Part shown: positions 27,081-36,353 of the stretch, one piece after another
Numbering within the stretch: position 1 is the first letter of the stretch
Layout: every line of letters starts with the position of its first letter
Origin: an archaeon
GTDB lineage: Archaea > Nanobdellota > Nanobdellia > Pacearchaeales > GW2011-AR1
Direction: 5' to 3'
NCBI GenBank assembly: GCA_009992175.1
Contig: JAACWA010000013.1
Span: 1 to 36,652 of the forward strand
Length of the DNA stretch: 36,652 bases
Program-made: the position numbers and the translations under genes
The notes under the pieces: generated by a model
Told to the model about the DNA's origin: nothing
The model's input: only the letters and a program-made list of their open reading frames with translations
Databases searched by the model: none

Positions 27081-27302
27081 TTATTTCTTCAAAACAATTT
27101 TATATTTTTTATCAAATTGTTTTTGTTTTACAAGTGCAATAATTCCCTCTATCGTTATTGCAAGTCCAGCGAGAAACCAAAACCAGTCAGAATCTATTAT
27201 AAAATATCCTCCTAATTTAAGGAGAGTTCCAAATACCATTAAAATTCCAAAAAAAATGAATGCTTCATGGTTAAAATATTTCCTCCTGATAAAGATAATC
27301 AA
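27081..27302 (-). CDS. Small two-TM membrane protein
   Basis: Two hydrophobic segments. Confidence 0.55.
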   Translation of the reverse strand: MIIFIRRKYFNHEAFIFFGILMVFGTLLKLGGYFIIDSDWFWFLAGLAITIEGIIALVKQKQFDKKYKIVLKK

Positions 27303-27323
27303 GAAATCTTTTTATTCTTTTTA

Positions 27324-27947
27324 TTAAATTAGTAGGGTCTGAAAAAGTAAATAAATTCCAGTTCCAACCAAAATTACTCCAAGAATTTTGTTTACCTTAT
27401 TAAGAGTTTTTTCTTTAAATCGGTGTTTGTGGTGAATTACCATCCAATTCAAAAAGGCAAGTCCTAAGAATGAACCTAAGAAGGTAGATAAAACCAAAAG
27501 GGCCGAAAGTCCATAATCTCCTGCAATTTTCCATAAACCGAGAATAGTATAAAGAGCTAAAAAAGTGAAGATTACAAAAGGATTTGCCATTGCAAGAGAA
27601 AATCCTGAGAAAAATTCTTTCAAAAAATCTTTATGTTCATTCTTAACTTTAACTTTTGTTAAAACCTTAGTTTTTAATTCCTTAAGTCCCAAGAAAATTA
27701 AAAAAATTCCCCCAATTCCCCTAATTGAAGATTCATTATTAATCAGAAATTTGGAAATAATTGTTATCCCAAATCCCGCAACAAGAGCAAAAAATGCATC
27801 AACACAGGCAGCTCCAAATCCCGTGAAGTATCCCCCCAAATTTCTAGGAATCAAACTTTTTTTTACACAAAGTGCACCAAGAGGTCCGAAAGGCAATGCT
27901 GCAGTAAACCCAACAAGAAGCCCTTTTATTAAAACTTCATAAACCAT
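27324..27947 (-). CDS. LysE-family transporter-like membrane protein
   Basis: 'GFTAALPFGPLGALCVKKSL...GGIFLIFLGLKELKTK...FSLAMANPFVIFTFLALYTILG'. Confidence 0.75.
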   Translation of the reverse strand: MVYEVLIKGLLVGFTAALPFGPLGALCVKKSLIPRNLGGYFTGFGAACVDAFFALVAGFGITIISKFLINNESSIRGIGGIFLIFLGLKELKTKVLTKVKVKNEHKDFLKEFFSGFSLAMANPFVIFTFLALYTILGLWKIAGDYGLSALLVLSTFLGSFLGLAFLNWMVIHHKHRFKEKTLNKVNKILGVILVGTGIYLLFQTLLI

Positions 27948-28063
27948 TTTAAATTGAAATCCAAGTTTTCATTCCTTTTTTCATTAAAGGAAATTAGTGA
28001 ATTTGGTTTATAACTTTTTAGGAATTTAATAAAGTATAAAAAGAAGTTTCGGTTTTTAGAAGA

Positions 28064-28228
28064 ATGTTCAAAAAAATGAATAAACAGGTAGTTTTTAATT
28101 CAGTTTTAGCTCTGATTTTTTTGTATCTTTCTTTCAAAATAGATTGGATATTTATTGTGGGTTCTGTGGTTTTAATGTACATTAATCAAAGAATGTTGTT
28201 CAAAGGCAGACTCCCAAAAAAGAAGTAG
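28064..28228 (+). CDS. Small membrane protein, 54 aa (below ORF-track cutoff)
   Basis: MFKKMNKQVVFNSVLALIFLYLSFKIDWIFIVGSVVLMYINQRMLFKGRLPKKK*. Confidence 0.55.
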   Translation: MFKKMNKQVVFNSVLALIFLYLSFKIDWIFIVGSVVLMYINQRMLFKGRLPKKK

Positions 28229-28273
28229 TCCTTATTAAGATAATTATTTAAAGAAAGTTCGGATAATCATTAA

Positions 28274-28903
28274 ATGAGAGGAGATTCGAAAGTTAAAGTT
28301 ATAGTCTTTGATGGGGGGGGAGTTCTTCAACTAAATGTAAAAAGACATTATAAAAAAGGAATTCAAGAAACGTTTGCAAGTAAATTTAAATTAAATTTAG
28401 ATGATTATTTAGATTCAATTGACACAAATTATGCAAATTCTATGGAAGGACTCATTTCAAAAAAAGAACTTCTTAAAAATCTTTCAAAAAATTTAGGTTT
28501 TAGTGAAAAAAGAATTGAAAAAATTTTCTCAAAAGTTTATCTTAAAAGAGTAAGTGAAAATAAGCGACTGTTAAATTTTGCCAAAAGAATAAAAAAAGAA
28601 GGAATAAAAGTAGCAATTCTTTCAGACCAATGGCATTTATCAAAAGAACCCCTTATTCCTTTAAAATTTTATAAAATTTTTAACCCGATTATTGTTTCTT
28701 GTGATGTAGGAGTTAGAAAACCCAATCCCAAAATTTATAAAATTCTATTAAAAAAATTAAAAGTAAATCCGGAAGAAGTTCTGTTTATAGATAACCGAAG
28801 CTGGAACCTTTCCCCCGCAAAAAAAATAGGAATGAAAACTATTCTTTTTGTTAATAATAAAATTCTTAAAAAACAATTAAAAGAATTTTTAATTAAACTA
28901 TGA
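28274..28903 (+). CDS. HAD-superfamily hydrolase
   Basis: 'VIVFDGGGVLQLN', 'VAILSDQWH', 'VGVRKPNPKIYKILLKKLKVNPEEVLFIDNRSWNLSPAKKIGMKTILF'. Confidence 0.85.
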   Translation: MRGDSKVKVIVFDGGGVLQLNVKRHYKKGIQETFASKFKLNLDDYLDSIDTNYANSMEGLISKKELLKNLSKNLGFSEKRIEKIFSKVYLKRVSENKRLLNFAKRIKKEGIKVAILSDQWHLSKEPLIPLKFYKIFNPIIVSCDVGVRKPNPKIYKILLKKLKVNPEEVLFIDNRSWNLSPAKKIGMKTILFVNNKILKKQLKEFLIKL

Positions 28904-29736
28904 ATAAAGAAGAATTTTTAAAAAAATTAGAAATTGAATTAAAAATTTCTAAAAATTCCCCTTATACTTTAAAAAATTATATTAAGTCTAATGAACTTTT
29001 TTTTAATTTTATAAAAAAAGATCCGGACAAGGTTAATGAAGATGATGTTAAAATGTACATCGCAGAAAACCTTTCTGACCGTTCTTCAATCTCAATAATT
29101 ATGTTTCTTGCGGCGATAAGATATGCTTATTCTTCAATTTTAAAGAATGATTTGACTTCAAATATAAAAAGACCAAAGAGAGAAAAAAGAATTCCCACTG
29201 TTTTAACAAAAAAAGAATTGAAGGACTTACTAAATTCAATAAACACAAAAAAATCAAAATTAATGGTTTCTTTAATTTATGCTGCAGGATTAAGAGTTTC
29301 AGAATTAATTTCTCTTAAACCAGAAAACTTAAATTTTGAAGAAAAAGTGGGTTATGTAAAACAAGGGAAAGGGAAAAAAGACAGAATTTTTAATATCCCA
29401 AAATTTATTTTTTCAAAATTAAAACGCCAAGCAGAAAAACAAAAAGAAAATAGTGAAATTTATCTTTTCTCAGGAAGAAATTCTGAAGAGATGTCTTCAA
29501 GAAATATTCAAAAAATTGTGAAAAATGCTTCAAAAAAGGCAGGAATAAAAAAAGAAGTTCATTGTCACACTTTAAGGCACTCTTTTGCAACACATCTTTT
29601 AGAAGAAGGGGTTGATATTAGAAAAATTCAAGAGCTTTTAGGACACAGTGATTTAAGTACAACCCAAATTTATACCCATGTTTCAACAGAGGAATTAAAG
29701 AAAATAAAAAGCCCGTTAGACAATTTGATGGAGTAA
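28900..29736 (+). CDS. xerA: XerC/D (XerA)-type tyrosine recombinase
   Basis: 'YAAGLRVSELISL', 'HCHTLRHSFATHLLEEGVDIRKIQELLGHSDLSTTQIYTHV'. Confidence 0.92.
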   Translation: MNKEEFLKKLEIELKISKNSPYTLKNYIKSNELFFNFIKKDPDKVNEDDVKMYIAENLSDRSSISIIMFLAAIRYAYSSILKNDLTSNIKRPKREKRIPTVLTKKELKDLLNSINTKKSKLMVSLIYAAGLRVSELISLKPENLNFEEKVGYVKQGKGKKDRIFNIPKFIFSKLKRQAEKQKENSEIYLFSGRNSEEMSSRNIQKIVKNASKKAGIKKEVHCHTLRHSFATHLLEEGVDIRKIQELLGHSDLSTTQIYTHVSTEELKKIKSPLDNLME

Positions 29737-29768
29737 ATATTTATAAAGAATTTTTGATAAATTAATTA

Positions 29769-30506
29769 GTGTTAGTTGAGATTATAATTGCGACTTTTGT
29801 AGTAAGTTTAGTTAGTTTTATTGGGATTTTAATTTCAAACAAACATATTCATAAATTTATTCACTATATGATTTCTTTTGCTGCTGCAAGTTTAATTTCA
29901 GTAGTCTTCTTTGATTTAATTCCCGAGTCTTTTTCTGAAATTCCCTCTGGAGAGGTTGCTTTCTCACTTATTTATATTGTAATTGGAATTGTTTCTTTCT
30001 TTTTAATTGAAACCTTTCTTCATTGGCATCACTGTGGAAAAGAACATACTCACACAAAACCAGAAGGAGCTTTAATTTTAGGAGGAGACTTTTTTCACAA
30101 TTTTTTTGATGGGATTTTAATTGCAGGGGCTTTTTTATTAAATTATTCAACTGGAATATTAGTAACTTTTTCAGTTTTAGTTCATGAAATTCCTCATGAA
30201 GTTGGAAATTTTGCAGTTTTAATTCATAGTGGATTCAAAAAAAATAAAGCACTTTTACTAAATTTCTATTCAGCGCTTTCAGCTGTTTTAGGGGGAGTTC
30301 TTGGTTACTTTGTTCTCGAAAAGATTTCTTTTGTAATTCCTTATGTGGTTCTTATTTCAGCAGGAGGATTACTCTATATTGCTCTTTCGGATATAGTTCC
30401 TTCAATGCATGAACATCTAAAAGAGAGTAAGACTGGAGTTATTGAAACAATTGTTTTTGTTTTAACAATTGCTCTTTTCAAAATCTTTTTTGTTTTATTT
30501 CATTAA
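29769..30506 (+). CDS. ZIP-family metal transporter (GTG start)
   Basis: 'HNFFDGILIAGAFLL', 'VLVHEIPHEVGNFAVLIHSGF'. Confidence 0.88.
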   Translation: MLVEIIIATFVVSLVSFIGILISNKHIHKFIHYMISFAAASLISVVFFDLIPESFSEIPSGEVAFSLIYIVIGIVSFFLIETFLHWHHCGKEHTHTKPEGALILGGDFFHNFFDGILIAGAFLLNYSTGILVTFSVLVHEIPHEVGNFAVLIHSGFKKNKALLLNFYSALSAVLGGVLGYFVLEKISFVIPYVVLISAGGLLYIALSDIVPSMHEHLKESKTGVIETIVFVLTIALFKIFFVLFH

Positions 30507-30536
30507 TAATTTAAACTAAGAAATCTTAATTTCTTA

Positions 30537-31067
30537 ATGGAAGGGATTTGCTCAAAGTGTAATTACAAGGGAGACAAAAATATCAGACTTTTTGGAGTTA
30601 TTCTTTGTGATTTTTGTGCTTATTTTGCTCCTGAAGAAAAAACCAAATTTTTTGAATATCTTTCAGAGAAAGTGAATTTCAAAGATATAGAAACTTTTAG
30701 AAGAGAAAATAGATTTGGAAACTCAAAACAAAAAAAAGGAATGATAAAAAAGGCAAAGGAAGGGAAGGTTGTCTCACGTGCCCCTTTTGGATATAAAATT
30801 GTTGAAAATAAATTGGTTAAGGCAGAAAATTGGGGTGTTGTTGAAAACATTTTTTTAGAATTTCAAGATAATAAAATAAGTTTAAATAAACTTTCAAAAA
30901 AATATGGATTCTCAGTTAATGGGATGAAAAAAATTTTAAGAAATTTTACTTATTTAGGTAAAATAAAATTTGATGGAGAAGTTCACGAAGGAAATCATGA
31001 ACCAATTCTTTCTTCAACGTTATTTAATCATGTTCAAGATAAGTTGGAAAGGCTGGGAATAAAATAA
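30537..31067 (+). CDS. Zinc-ribbon + serine-recombinase 'Recombinase' DNA-binding domain protein without catalytic resolvase domain
   Basis: 'CSKCNYKGDKNIRLFGVILCDFC' then 'GKVVSRAPFGYKIVENKLV...VVENIFLEFQDNKISLNKLSKKYGFSVNGMKKILRNFTYLGKIKFDGEVHEGNHEPILSSTLFNHVQDKL'. Confidence 0.75.
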   Translation: MEGICSKCNYKGDKNIRLFGVILCDFCAYFAPEEKTKFFEYLSEKVNFKDIETFRRENRFGNSKQKKGMIKKAKEGKVVSRAPFGYKIVENKLVKAENWGVVENIFLEFQDNKISLNKLSKKYGFSVNGMKKILRNFTYLGKIKFDGEVHEGNHEPILSSTLFNHVQDKLERLGIK

Positions 31068-31068
31068 A

Positions 31069-31245
31069 TTATCTTTTTTGAAAAAAGCTCCATATAAAGT
31101 AAATAAAGATAAATGTTACAAGGAAAGCCAATACAAAATAAACCCAAAGATTATTTTGTCCTCCAAAAGTTTCATAAAATGAAGAATAAATTAATCCTAC
31201 CATTAGTCCCAATAAAATAGAAAAAATACTTTTGAGCCAAGTCAA
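31069..31245 (-). CDS. Small two-TM membrane protein, ~58 aa (possible TTG start)
   Basis: (M)TWLKSIFSILLGLMVGLIYSSFYETFGGQNNLWVYFVLAFLVTFIFIYFIWSFFQKR*. Confidence 0.45.
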   Translation of the reverse strand: MTWLKSIFSILLGLMVGLIYSSFYETFGGQNNLWVYFVLAFLVTFIFIYFIWSFFQKR

Positions 31246-31287
31246 TTTTAAGTATATCTTTTTGTTAAGAAGAAAGCTTTTATAAAA

Positions 31288-31710
31288 TTATCTGTAAGAA
31301 GTTTGTCTTTTTGCTCTTGCCTTTGAGTCCCCTGGTTTGTTTGGTTCTTTACGTCTAACATCAGCTACAAGAAGGTTTCTGTCATAATCAACATAAGCTT
31401 GTTTTAATTCTTCAGATTTAGTGAATCCAACAATTGCTTTTGCAATAGAAAGTCTTGCAGCATCAATTTGTCCTTTTCCACCACCACCATGAACTTCAAC
31501 TTCGATATTAAAATCAACTTTACCAAGAATTTGTTCAGCAATTCTCACAGGCTCTTCTAATTTTAATTTGTCAAACATTTGTAATGTTTTGTAATCTTTT
31601 TTGTTAAAAGTAATTTTTCCATTTCCAGATTTTATAATAGCTCTTGCTACTGCAGCCTTTCTTTTTCCAGAATAATATTCTTTCTTATATTTTTTTTCAA
31701 TTCCTTCCAT
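31288..31710 (-). CDS. rps9: Ribosomal protein uS9
   Basis: 'SGKRKAAVARAIIKSGNGKITFN...VHGGGGKGQIDAARLSIAKAIV...DVRRKEPNKPGDSKARAKRQTSYR'. Confidence 0.96.
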   Translation of the reverse strand: MEGIEKKYKKEYYSGKRKAAVARAIIKSGNGKITFNKKDYKTLQMFDKLKLEEPVRIAEQILGKVDFNIEVEVHGGGGKGQIDAARLSIAKAIVGFTKSEELKQAYVDYDRNLLVADVRRKEPNKPGDSKARAKRQTSYR

Positions 31711-32104
31711 TTTGTTTTGTAAATTCCCTTACCTCAGCAAATTTAATTTTTTTTGATTTAGGTAATGAAATTAATTTTTTCTCTTCATATTCTTTTGGAA
31801 CTCCAACAAAGCATTTTATTCTCTGAAGAGCCATCTTTCCTCTTCCTTCTCTGTAATTTGGAAGCATTCCTCTAATTGCTCTTTTAACAATTTTTTCGCT
31901 TGTTGCATGATGTCTAGGGCCTTGCATAGTTGAACCAGTTCTACCTCTCTTTATTTTGAAGTCTTCTTCAATTGATTTCTTGTTTCCAGTAATTATTATT
32001 TGGTCACAATTTAGAATTGTAATTTCTTCTCCTCTAAGAGCTTCCTTTGCTGCAAAAACTCCTAATCTTCCAAGAACCGCTCCTCTTCCATCAATTAATT
32101 TCAT
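31697..32104 (-). CDS. rpl13: Ribosomal protein uL13
   Basis: 'IDGRGAVLGRLGVFAAKEAL...GPRHHATSEKIVKRAIRGMLP'. Confidence 0.95.
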   Translation of the reverse strand: MKLIDGRGAVLGRLGVFAAKEALRGEEITILNCDQIIITGNKKSIEEDFKIKRGRTGSTMQGPRHHATSEKIVKRAIRGMLPNYREGRGKMALQRIKCFVGVPKEYEEKKLISLPKSKKIKFAEVREFTKQNGRN

Positions 32105-32463
32105 TTTAAAATTTTAACTCCTTTTGCTTCTTTGTTTTTTTCTATTTCTTCCATGATTGTTCTTACTTCACATCCAGCTTTCTTTAACTTTTCTTTTGCT
32201 TTTTCAGAGAAATTAAGTGCAACAACTTTCATTTTCTTTGAAATTTCTCCTTCACTCAGGACTTTTCCACAAATAACGACGATTTCAGAAGAAATCTTTT
32301 CTAATTCCTTCAAATTAACATTTTTTCTCTTTTTTCTTGGACCAGCCAAAATCGCTGCAACTTCAATCCATTTAGGGTTTTTCTTAGCTAAGATAATTGT
32401 TTCAACTAATTCAGGGTTAGTTTTCCTTTCTAATTGATTTTCTACTTTTGTTTTTGATTTCAT
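32101..32463 (-). CDS. rpl18e: Ribosomal protein eL18
   Basis: 'WIEVAAILAGPRKKRKNVNLKELEKIS...VVCGKVLSEGEISKKMKVVALNFSEKAKEKLKKAGCEV'-type sequence. Confidence 0.93.
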   Translation of the reverse strand: MKSKTKVENQLERKTNPELVETIILAKKNPKWIEVAAILAGPRKKRKNVNLKELEKISSEIVVICGKVLSEGEISKKMKVVALNFSEKAKEKLKKAGCEVRTIMEEIEKNKEAKGVKILK

Positions 32464-32620
32464 CTGATATTCTAACGAGAAATAAATTTCCCGCTATGCG
32501 CTTTTTACTCGCAGGTAAAATTTTTAACTTAACTTCTTTTATAAACTTTTGGTTCCCCCAAACTTTATATATAGTTTGGGCATTTGTTTTTGATAAGGGA
32601 AACCAGAAGGTTTCTAATAG

Positions 32621-32703
32621 GTGGATATGCCGGAGTGGTCAAACGGGACGGACTCAAGATCCGTTAGCTTATGCTTACCTAGGTTCGAATCCTAGTATCC
32701 ACA
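32621..32703 (+). tRNA. tRNA-Leu (anticodon CAA)
   Basis: Acceptor GTGGATA/TATCCAC; anticodon arm ACGGA-CTCAAGA-TCCGT; T-arm CTAGG-TTCGAAT-CCTAG; long variable arm. Confidence 0.95.
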
Positions 32704-32913
32704 TCTAAAATAGATTCGAACGAATCCCGAAAAATTTTGTTTTTCTTATTACAACTATTTTTAAAAACACAGGTTTTGAGCCCGTACCACATTTTATTTA
32801 TTTCTAATTATTCCAAAAAAAGTCCAAAATTTCCAATTTTTAAACCTCTTTTTACCTTTCTTTAGTCACAACAAAAGAGAAAGATTTATAAGTAACTATT
32901 TAGTAGTAAAATC

Positions 32914-33372
32914 ATGGAATTAGATACAAAGAATATCTTAAAGCAGGGTTTTTCAGAGTTCGAAATGCCGAAAAACCACGAAATAACCTCTAGTGAAGGG
33001 GCTTTTGGAGAAGTTGGTAAGTCTAAAATTGAGGCCCTAAAAAAATCAATTTCAGAAATTCATGAGATGATTCAAGGGAGAGAAAAATTAAGTAGGAAGA
33101 TCCATGAAGAAGGTGAAAATTTAAAATCCGAGATTAAAGGATATCTTTCAGAAAATGAAAAAATGCAGATTGTTTCAAGTGATCCTACAAGAGAAAAAAA
33201 TGATTTAAGACATAAAAAAATTGAAATTTCTGAACTTCAAATGAATGAGAAAATTGGATGTTGGAAAGATATAGCCCTTCTTAAAAAAGAATTAAGGGAA
33301 TATGAAAGAGAATTAACAGAAAAAGAAGATAGACTAAAAATGTTCACTAAAATTTTAGGAGATGAAGAATAA
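32914..33372 (+). CDS. Coiled-coil protein, first gene of the ATPase module
   Basis: Intact ORF overlapping the next; long charged helices. Confidence 0.7.
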   Translation: MELDTKNILKQGFSEFEMPKNHEITSSEGAFGEVGKSKIEALKKSISEIHEMIQGREKLSRKIHEEGENLKSEIKGYLSENEKMQIVSSDPTREKNDLRHKKIEISELQMNEKIGCWKDIALLKKELREYERELTEKEDRLKMFTKILGDEE

Positions 33373-34057
33373 AATGAATAATTTAAAAAAACTTACAGAT
33401 AATGCTTTAATGAACAGAGTTTACTCTCCAAATAAAGTTGTGTCAAACGAGGCTGCAAATGAATTAATATATAGAAATGCTCCCTTAACATCTACAGAAG
33501 GAATTTTAAGGTTTATGGCTCCAAAAGAATCAAAACCAGGGGTTCATGAGTTTGGAAACTATGTTAAAGAAAAAAAGTTTAAAGTTTTTGATTTACAAGG
33601 AAGAGAAATTACAAGTTATGTTCAAGATGAAGATAAGGAAGACACTTTTGATAATGCAAGGGAAAAAAATGGACAGTTTAAGTTAGATGGAAAGTCAAGG
33701 CTTTATTTACCCTCAGTAAAAGATACTGCAGTTAGAGCCCCCTCAAGGAAAATTTATGATTGTGTTATGCAAATTTTTGAATTAGCAGGATTAAAAACAA
33801 TTTATGGAAAAAATCCCACTGAAGTAAATCTTTGGGAAGAACATAAAGAAAAAACTCATATTGATTTAAGTTTTTCAGATGGAAAGTTTTCTCATAGAGA
33901 TGACTTTTATTATAATATTCACAAATTGAATTCAATGAATTTAGAACAATTCATTTCTATGAATAATATCTCTAAAAAGTCCGTTCAAGAAATTTATAAT
34001 TGGTATGAAGAATTTCGTCCTTATAGAAAAAGCAAAGGAGAATCAATTTTAAAATGA
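33362..34057 (+). CDS. Hypothetical protein of the ATPase module
   Basis: Intact ORF overlapping both neighbours. Confidence 0.7.
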   Translation: MKNKMNNLKKLTDNALMNRVYSPNKVVSNEAANELIYRNAPLTSTEGILRFMAPKESKPGVHEFGNYVKEKKFKVFDLQGREITSYVQDEDKEDTFDNAREKNGQFKLDGKSRLYLPSVKDTAVRAPSRKIYDCVMQIFELAGLKTIYGKNPTEVNLWEEHKEKTHIDLSFSDGKFSHRDDFYYNIHKLNSMNLEQFISMNNISKKSVQEIYNWYEEFRPYRKSKGESILK

Positions 34058-36024
34058 ATAAATATTTAATCTCCGTAGAAGAAATTGCAAGAAAACTAAA
34101 ACCAATACTTGGAAAGAAAATTGATGAAGTTTATTTTAGATATATGAATGCAGGAAGTCTTGAAGAAAAAGGAGAAATTTTTGAAATTTTAGCTGGACTT
34201 TACCAAAAACATTTAAACAAACTTTTAGATAAAGACTTTTTTCTTGAACCTCCAAAAAAAGAATCCTTGGAAGGAAAATATGCTTTAGCAGATGTGACTT
34301 ATGCAGGAAAAAAACTTTTCCCCTTCAATTTAAGAGAAAAAGATTGGCCAAGACATGTTTGTATTACTGGGATGAGTGGAAGTGGAAAAACAACTTTTGC
34401 ATTGAATATTTTGAAAAATTTTATAGAAAAGGATAAACCTTTCTTAGTTTTTGATTGGAAAAAAAGTTTTAGACCTTTAATACAGGCTGACCCCAAGGTA
34501 ATGTGTTTTACAGTTGGAAACAGTTCAATTAGTAATTTATTTAAAACAAATATTAACAGACCTCCAAAAGGAGTTAATCCAAAAGAATGGATAAATACTC
34601 TTTGTGATTTGTTAACTGAAAGTTTTAATGTTTCTTTTGGAGTTCATAAAATTCTTTTAGAAACACTAGATGAAACTTTTCAAGGTTGGGGAGTTTACGA
34701 AGGTTCAGGACTTTATCCTAATTGGGAACACGTTAGACGTATGCTTGAAGCAAAAGCTAGAGACTCAAAAGGAAGAGAAACAGGGTGGTATGAAAGTGCA
34801 TTACGTATTGCTACAGTTTTAACTTTCGGAGACTTTGGAAAGGTTGTTAATTATGATGGAAAAAGAAGTTTGTCAGTTGAAGACCTTTTTGACAAAAGAG
34901 TTATTTTTGAACTGAATTCCCTTTCAAATATTGAAAAGAAATTCTTTTGTGAATATATTTTAACTTATATCTATAAATTAAAGAAAGCAGGAAATGAAAA
35001 ATCCACTCAAGAATTTAACCATGCAATTCTAGTTGATGAAGCCCATAACATTTTCTTAAAGAAAGAAGCAAAGTTTATGAGTGAATCAGTAACAGATATG
35101 ATTTATAGAGAAATGCGTGAATATGGAACTTCCCTTATTTGTTTAGATCAACATTCTTCAAAATTAAGTGATACGGTAATTGGTAACAGTGCCTGCCATG
35201 TTGCATTCCAACAACAGCTTCCTCAAGACTTAGATGAAATAAGTTCTCTTATGCAATTAAGAGATAGGAAGGAAATTTTTACTCAACTTCCTGTGGGTTC
35301 AGCAATTGTTAAACTTTCAGAAAGATATAATTCTCCTTTCTTAATTGAAGTTCCTTTTACAGATTTAAGAAGTTCAAGTGTTGAAGATTCAAAAATAAAA
35401 AGTAAGATGGATTGTGTTATTGAAGGTTTTGAAATTGAAAAAAATGATCCAGAATTTAAAGAAAAAGTTGTTCATAAAGAGACTCCAAAAGAAGTTAAAA
35501 TACATGAAAAAGCTATTATTAAGGCTGAAAAAGCTAAAGAGAAAGAAATTGTTTTAGTTGAAGATTTTAACAAAACTCAAAAAGTTTTGTTCGAATTCGT
35601 TAAGTCAAAATTAAGTGAAGGAAAAACTCTAATTCAAGTTGAAAGACTTTTAGATTCAGGAATTGTCTCAGGATATTATTCTAAAAAAGATGTTCTAATT
35701 GTTGTAAACAGAGCTCTTTCAGAAAAGTTAAAAGTAAAACAAGAAAAAGAAGTTGTCCAAAATGGAACTCCAATAAAAGAGAATATTAAACTTCCAGACA
35801 CCCTTACAAAAGAAGAACTTTCCCTTGTTAATTTCTTGATGTCTAACCTTAACCATAATCTAGCTACAGTCAAATTATACCAATTAATTGGTCTTTCTTC
35901 AAGAAAAGGAAATGTTGTAAAAGATAAATTGTTAGAAAAAGGAATTATTCAAATCGAAGAAGAAAGAAACGTTAAAGGCTGGAAAAAATTAATCAAACTA
36001 TCTCCCTCATATTCAATCAATTAA
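34054..36024 (+). CDS. HerA/VirB4/TraG-like P-loop ATPase with C-terminal extension ending in a winged-helix-like segment
   Basis: Walker A 'CITGMSGSGKTTFAL', 'LVFDWKKSFRPLI', Walker B 'AILVDEAHNIF', 'LICLDQHSSKLSDTVIGNSACHVAFQQ'. Confidence 0.9.
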   Translation: MNKYLISVEEIARKLKPILGKKIDEVYFRYMNAGSLEEKGEIFEILAGLYQKHLNKLLDKDFFLEPPKKESLEGKYALADVTYAGKKLFPFNLREKDWPRHVCITGMSGSGKTTFALNILKNFIEKDKPFLVFDWKKSFRPLIQADPKVMCFTVGNSSISNLFKTNINRPPKGVNPKEWINTLCDLLTESFNVSFGVHKILLETLDETFQGWGVYEGSGLYPNWEHVRRMLEAKARDSKGRETGWYESALRIATVLTFGDFGKVVNYDGKRSLSVEDLFDKRVIFELNSLSNIEKKFFCEYILTYIYKLKKAGNEKSTQEFNHAILVDEAHNIFLKKEAKFMSESVTDMIYREMREYGTSLICLDQHSSKLSDTVIGNSACHVAFQQQLPQDLDEISSLMQLRDRKEIFTQLPVGSAIVKLSERYNSPFLIEVPFTDLRSSSVEDSKIKSKMDCVIEGFEIEKNDPEFKEKVVHKETPKEVKIHEKAIIKAEKAKEKEIVLVEDFNKTQKVLFEFVKSKLSEGKTLIQVERLLDSGIVSGYYSKKDVLIVVNRALSEKLKVKQEKEVVQNGTPIKENIKLPDTLTKEELSLVNFLMSNLNHNLATVKLYQLIGLSSRKGNVVKDKLLEKGIIQIEEERNVKGWKKLIKLSPSYSIN

Positions 36025-36124
36025 ACACCAAAATTTCAAAAATATAACTATAAAATCGACACGACAAAAAAGAAAAACTTAAAATTTTCTTAACTTGTCA
36101 AAAAGATTTTACCTAGAAAAATTT

Positions 36125-36275
36125 GAAATACCTTTGGAGTCGATAAAGATTCTAAAGAAAAACCACTCCAAACCGCTTAGGTTTGAAGAAATACCCTTGA
36201 ACACCGAAGTTCAAACAAATGAAAAAACTAGTTTTACGTATTTCACCCTCTGAAATACCCTTGAAATACCTTGAA
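36125..36275 (+). repeat. Iteron-like direct repeats GAAATACC(C)TT(T)GA
   Basis: 36125-36137, 36188-36200, 36252-36264, 36263-36274. Confidence 0.85.
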
Positions 36276-36353
36276 ATAGCTAAAAATAACCTATTTCACA
36301 AAAGAGTTTAATGAAATAACTTAATTTAATAATTTATTATAAAAGGTGATGTT

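Noticed and set aside
28900-29736. XerA-like recombinase as integrase of a mobile element
   Set aside because: Gene overlaps a HAD gene, is far from the tRNA boundary and looks like the housekeeping XerA of archaea.
32448-32708. 86-aa ORF overlapping tRNA-Leu
   Set aside because: It is read through the tRNA gene and its promoter; no protein-like family signal.
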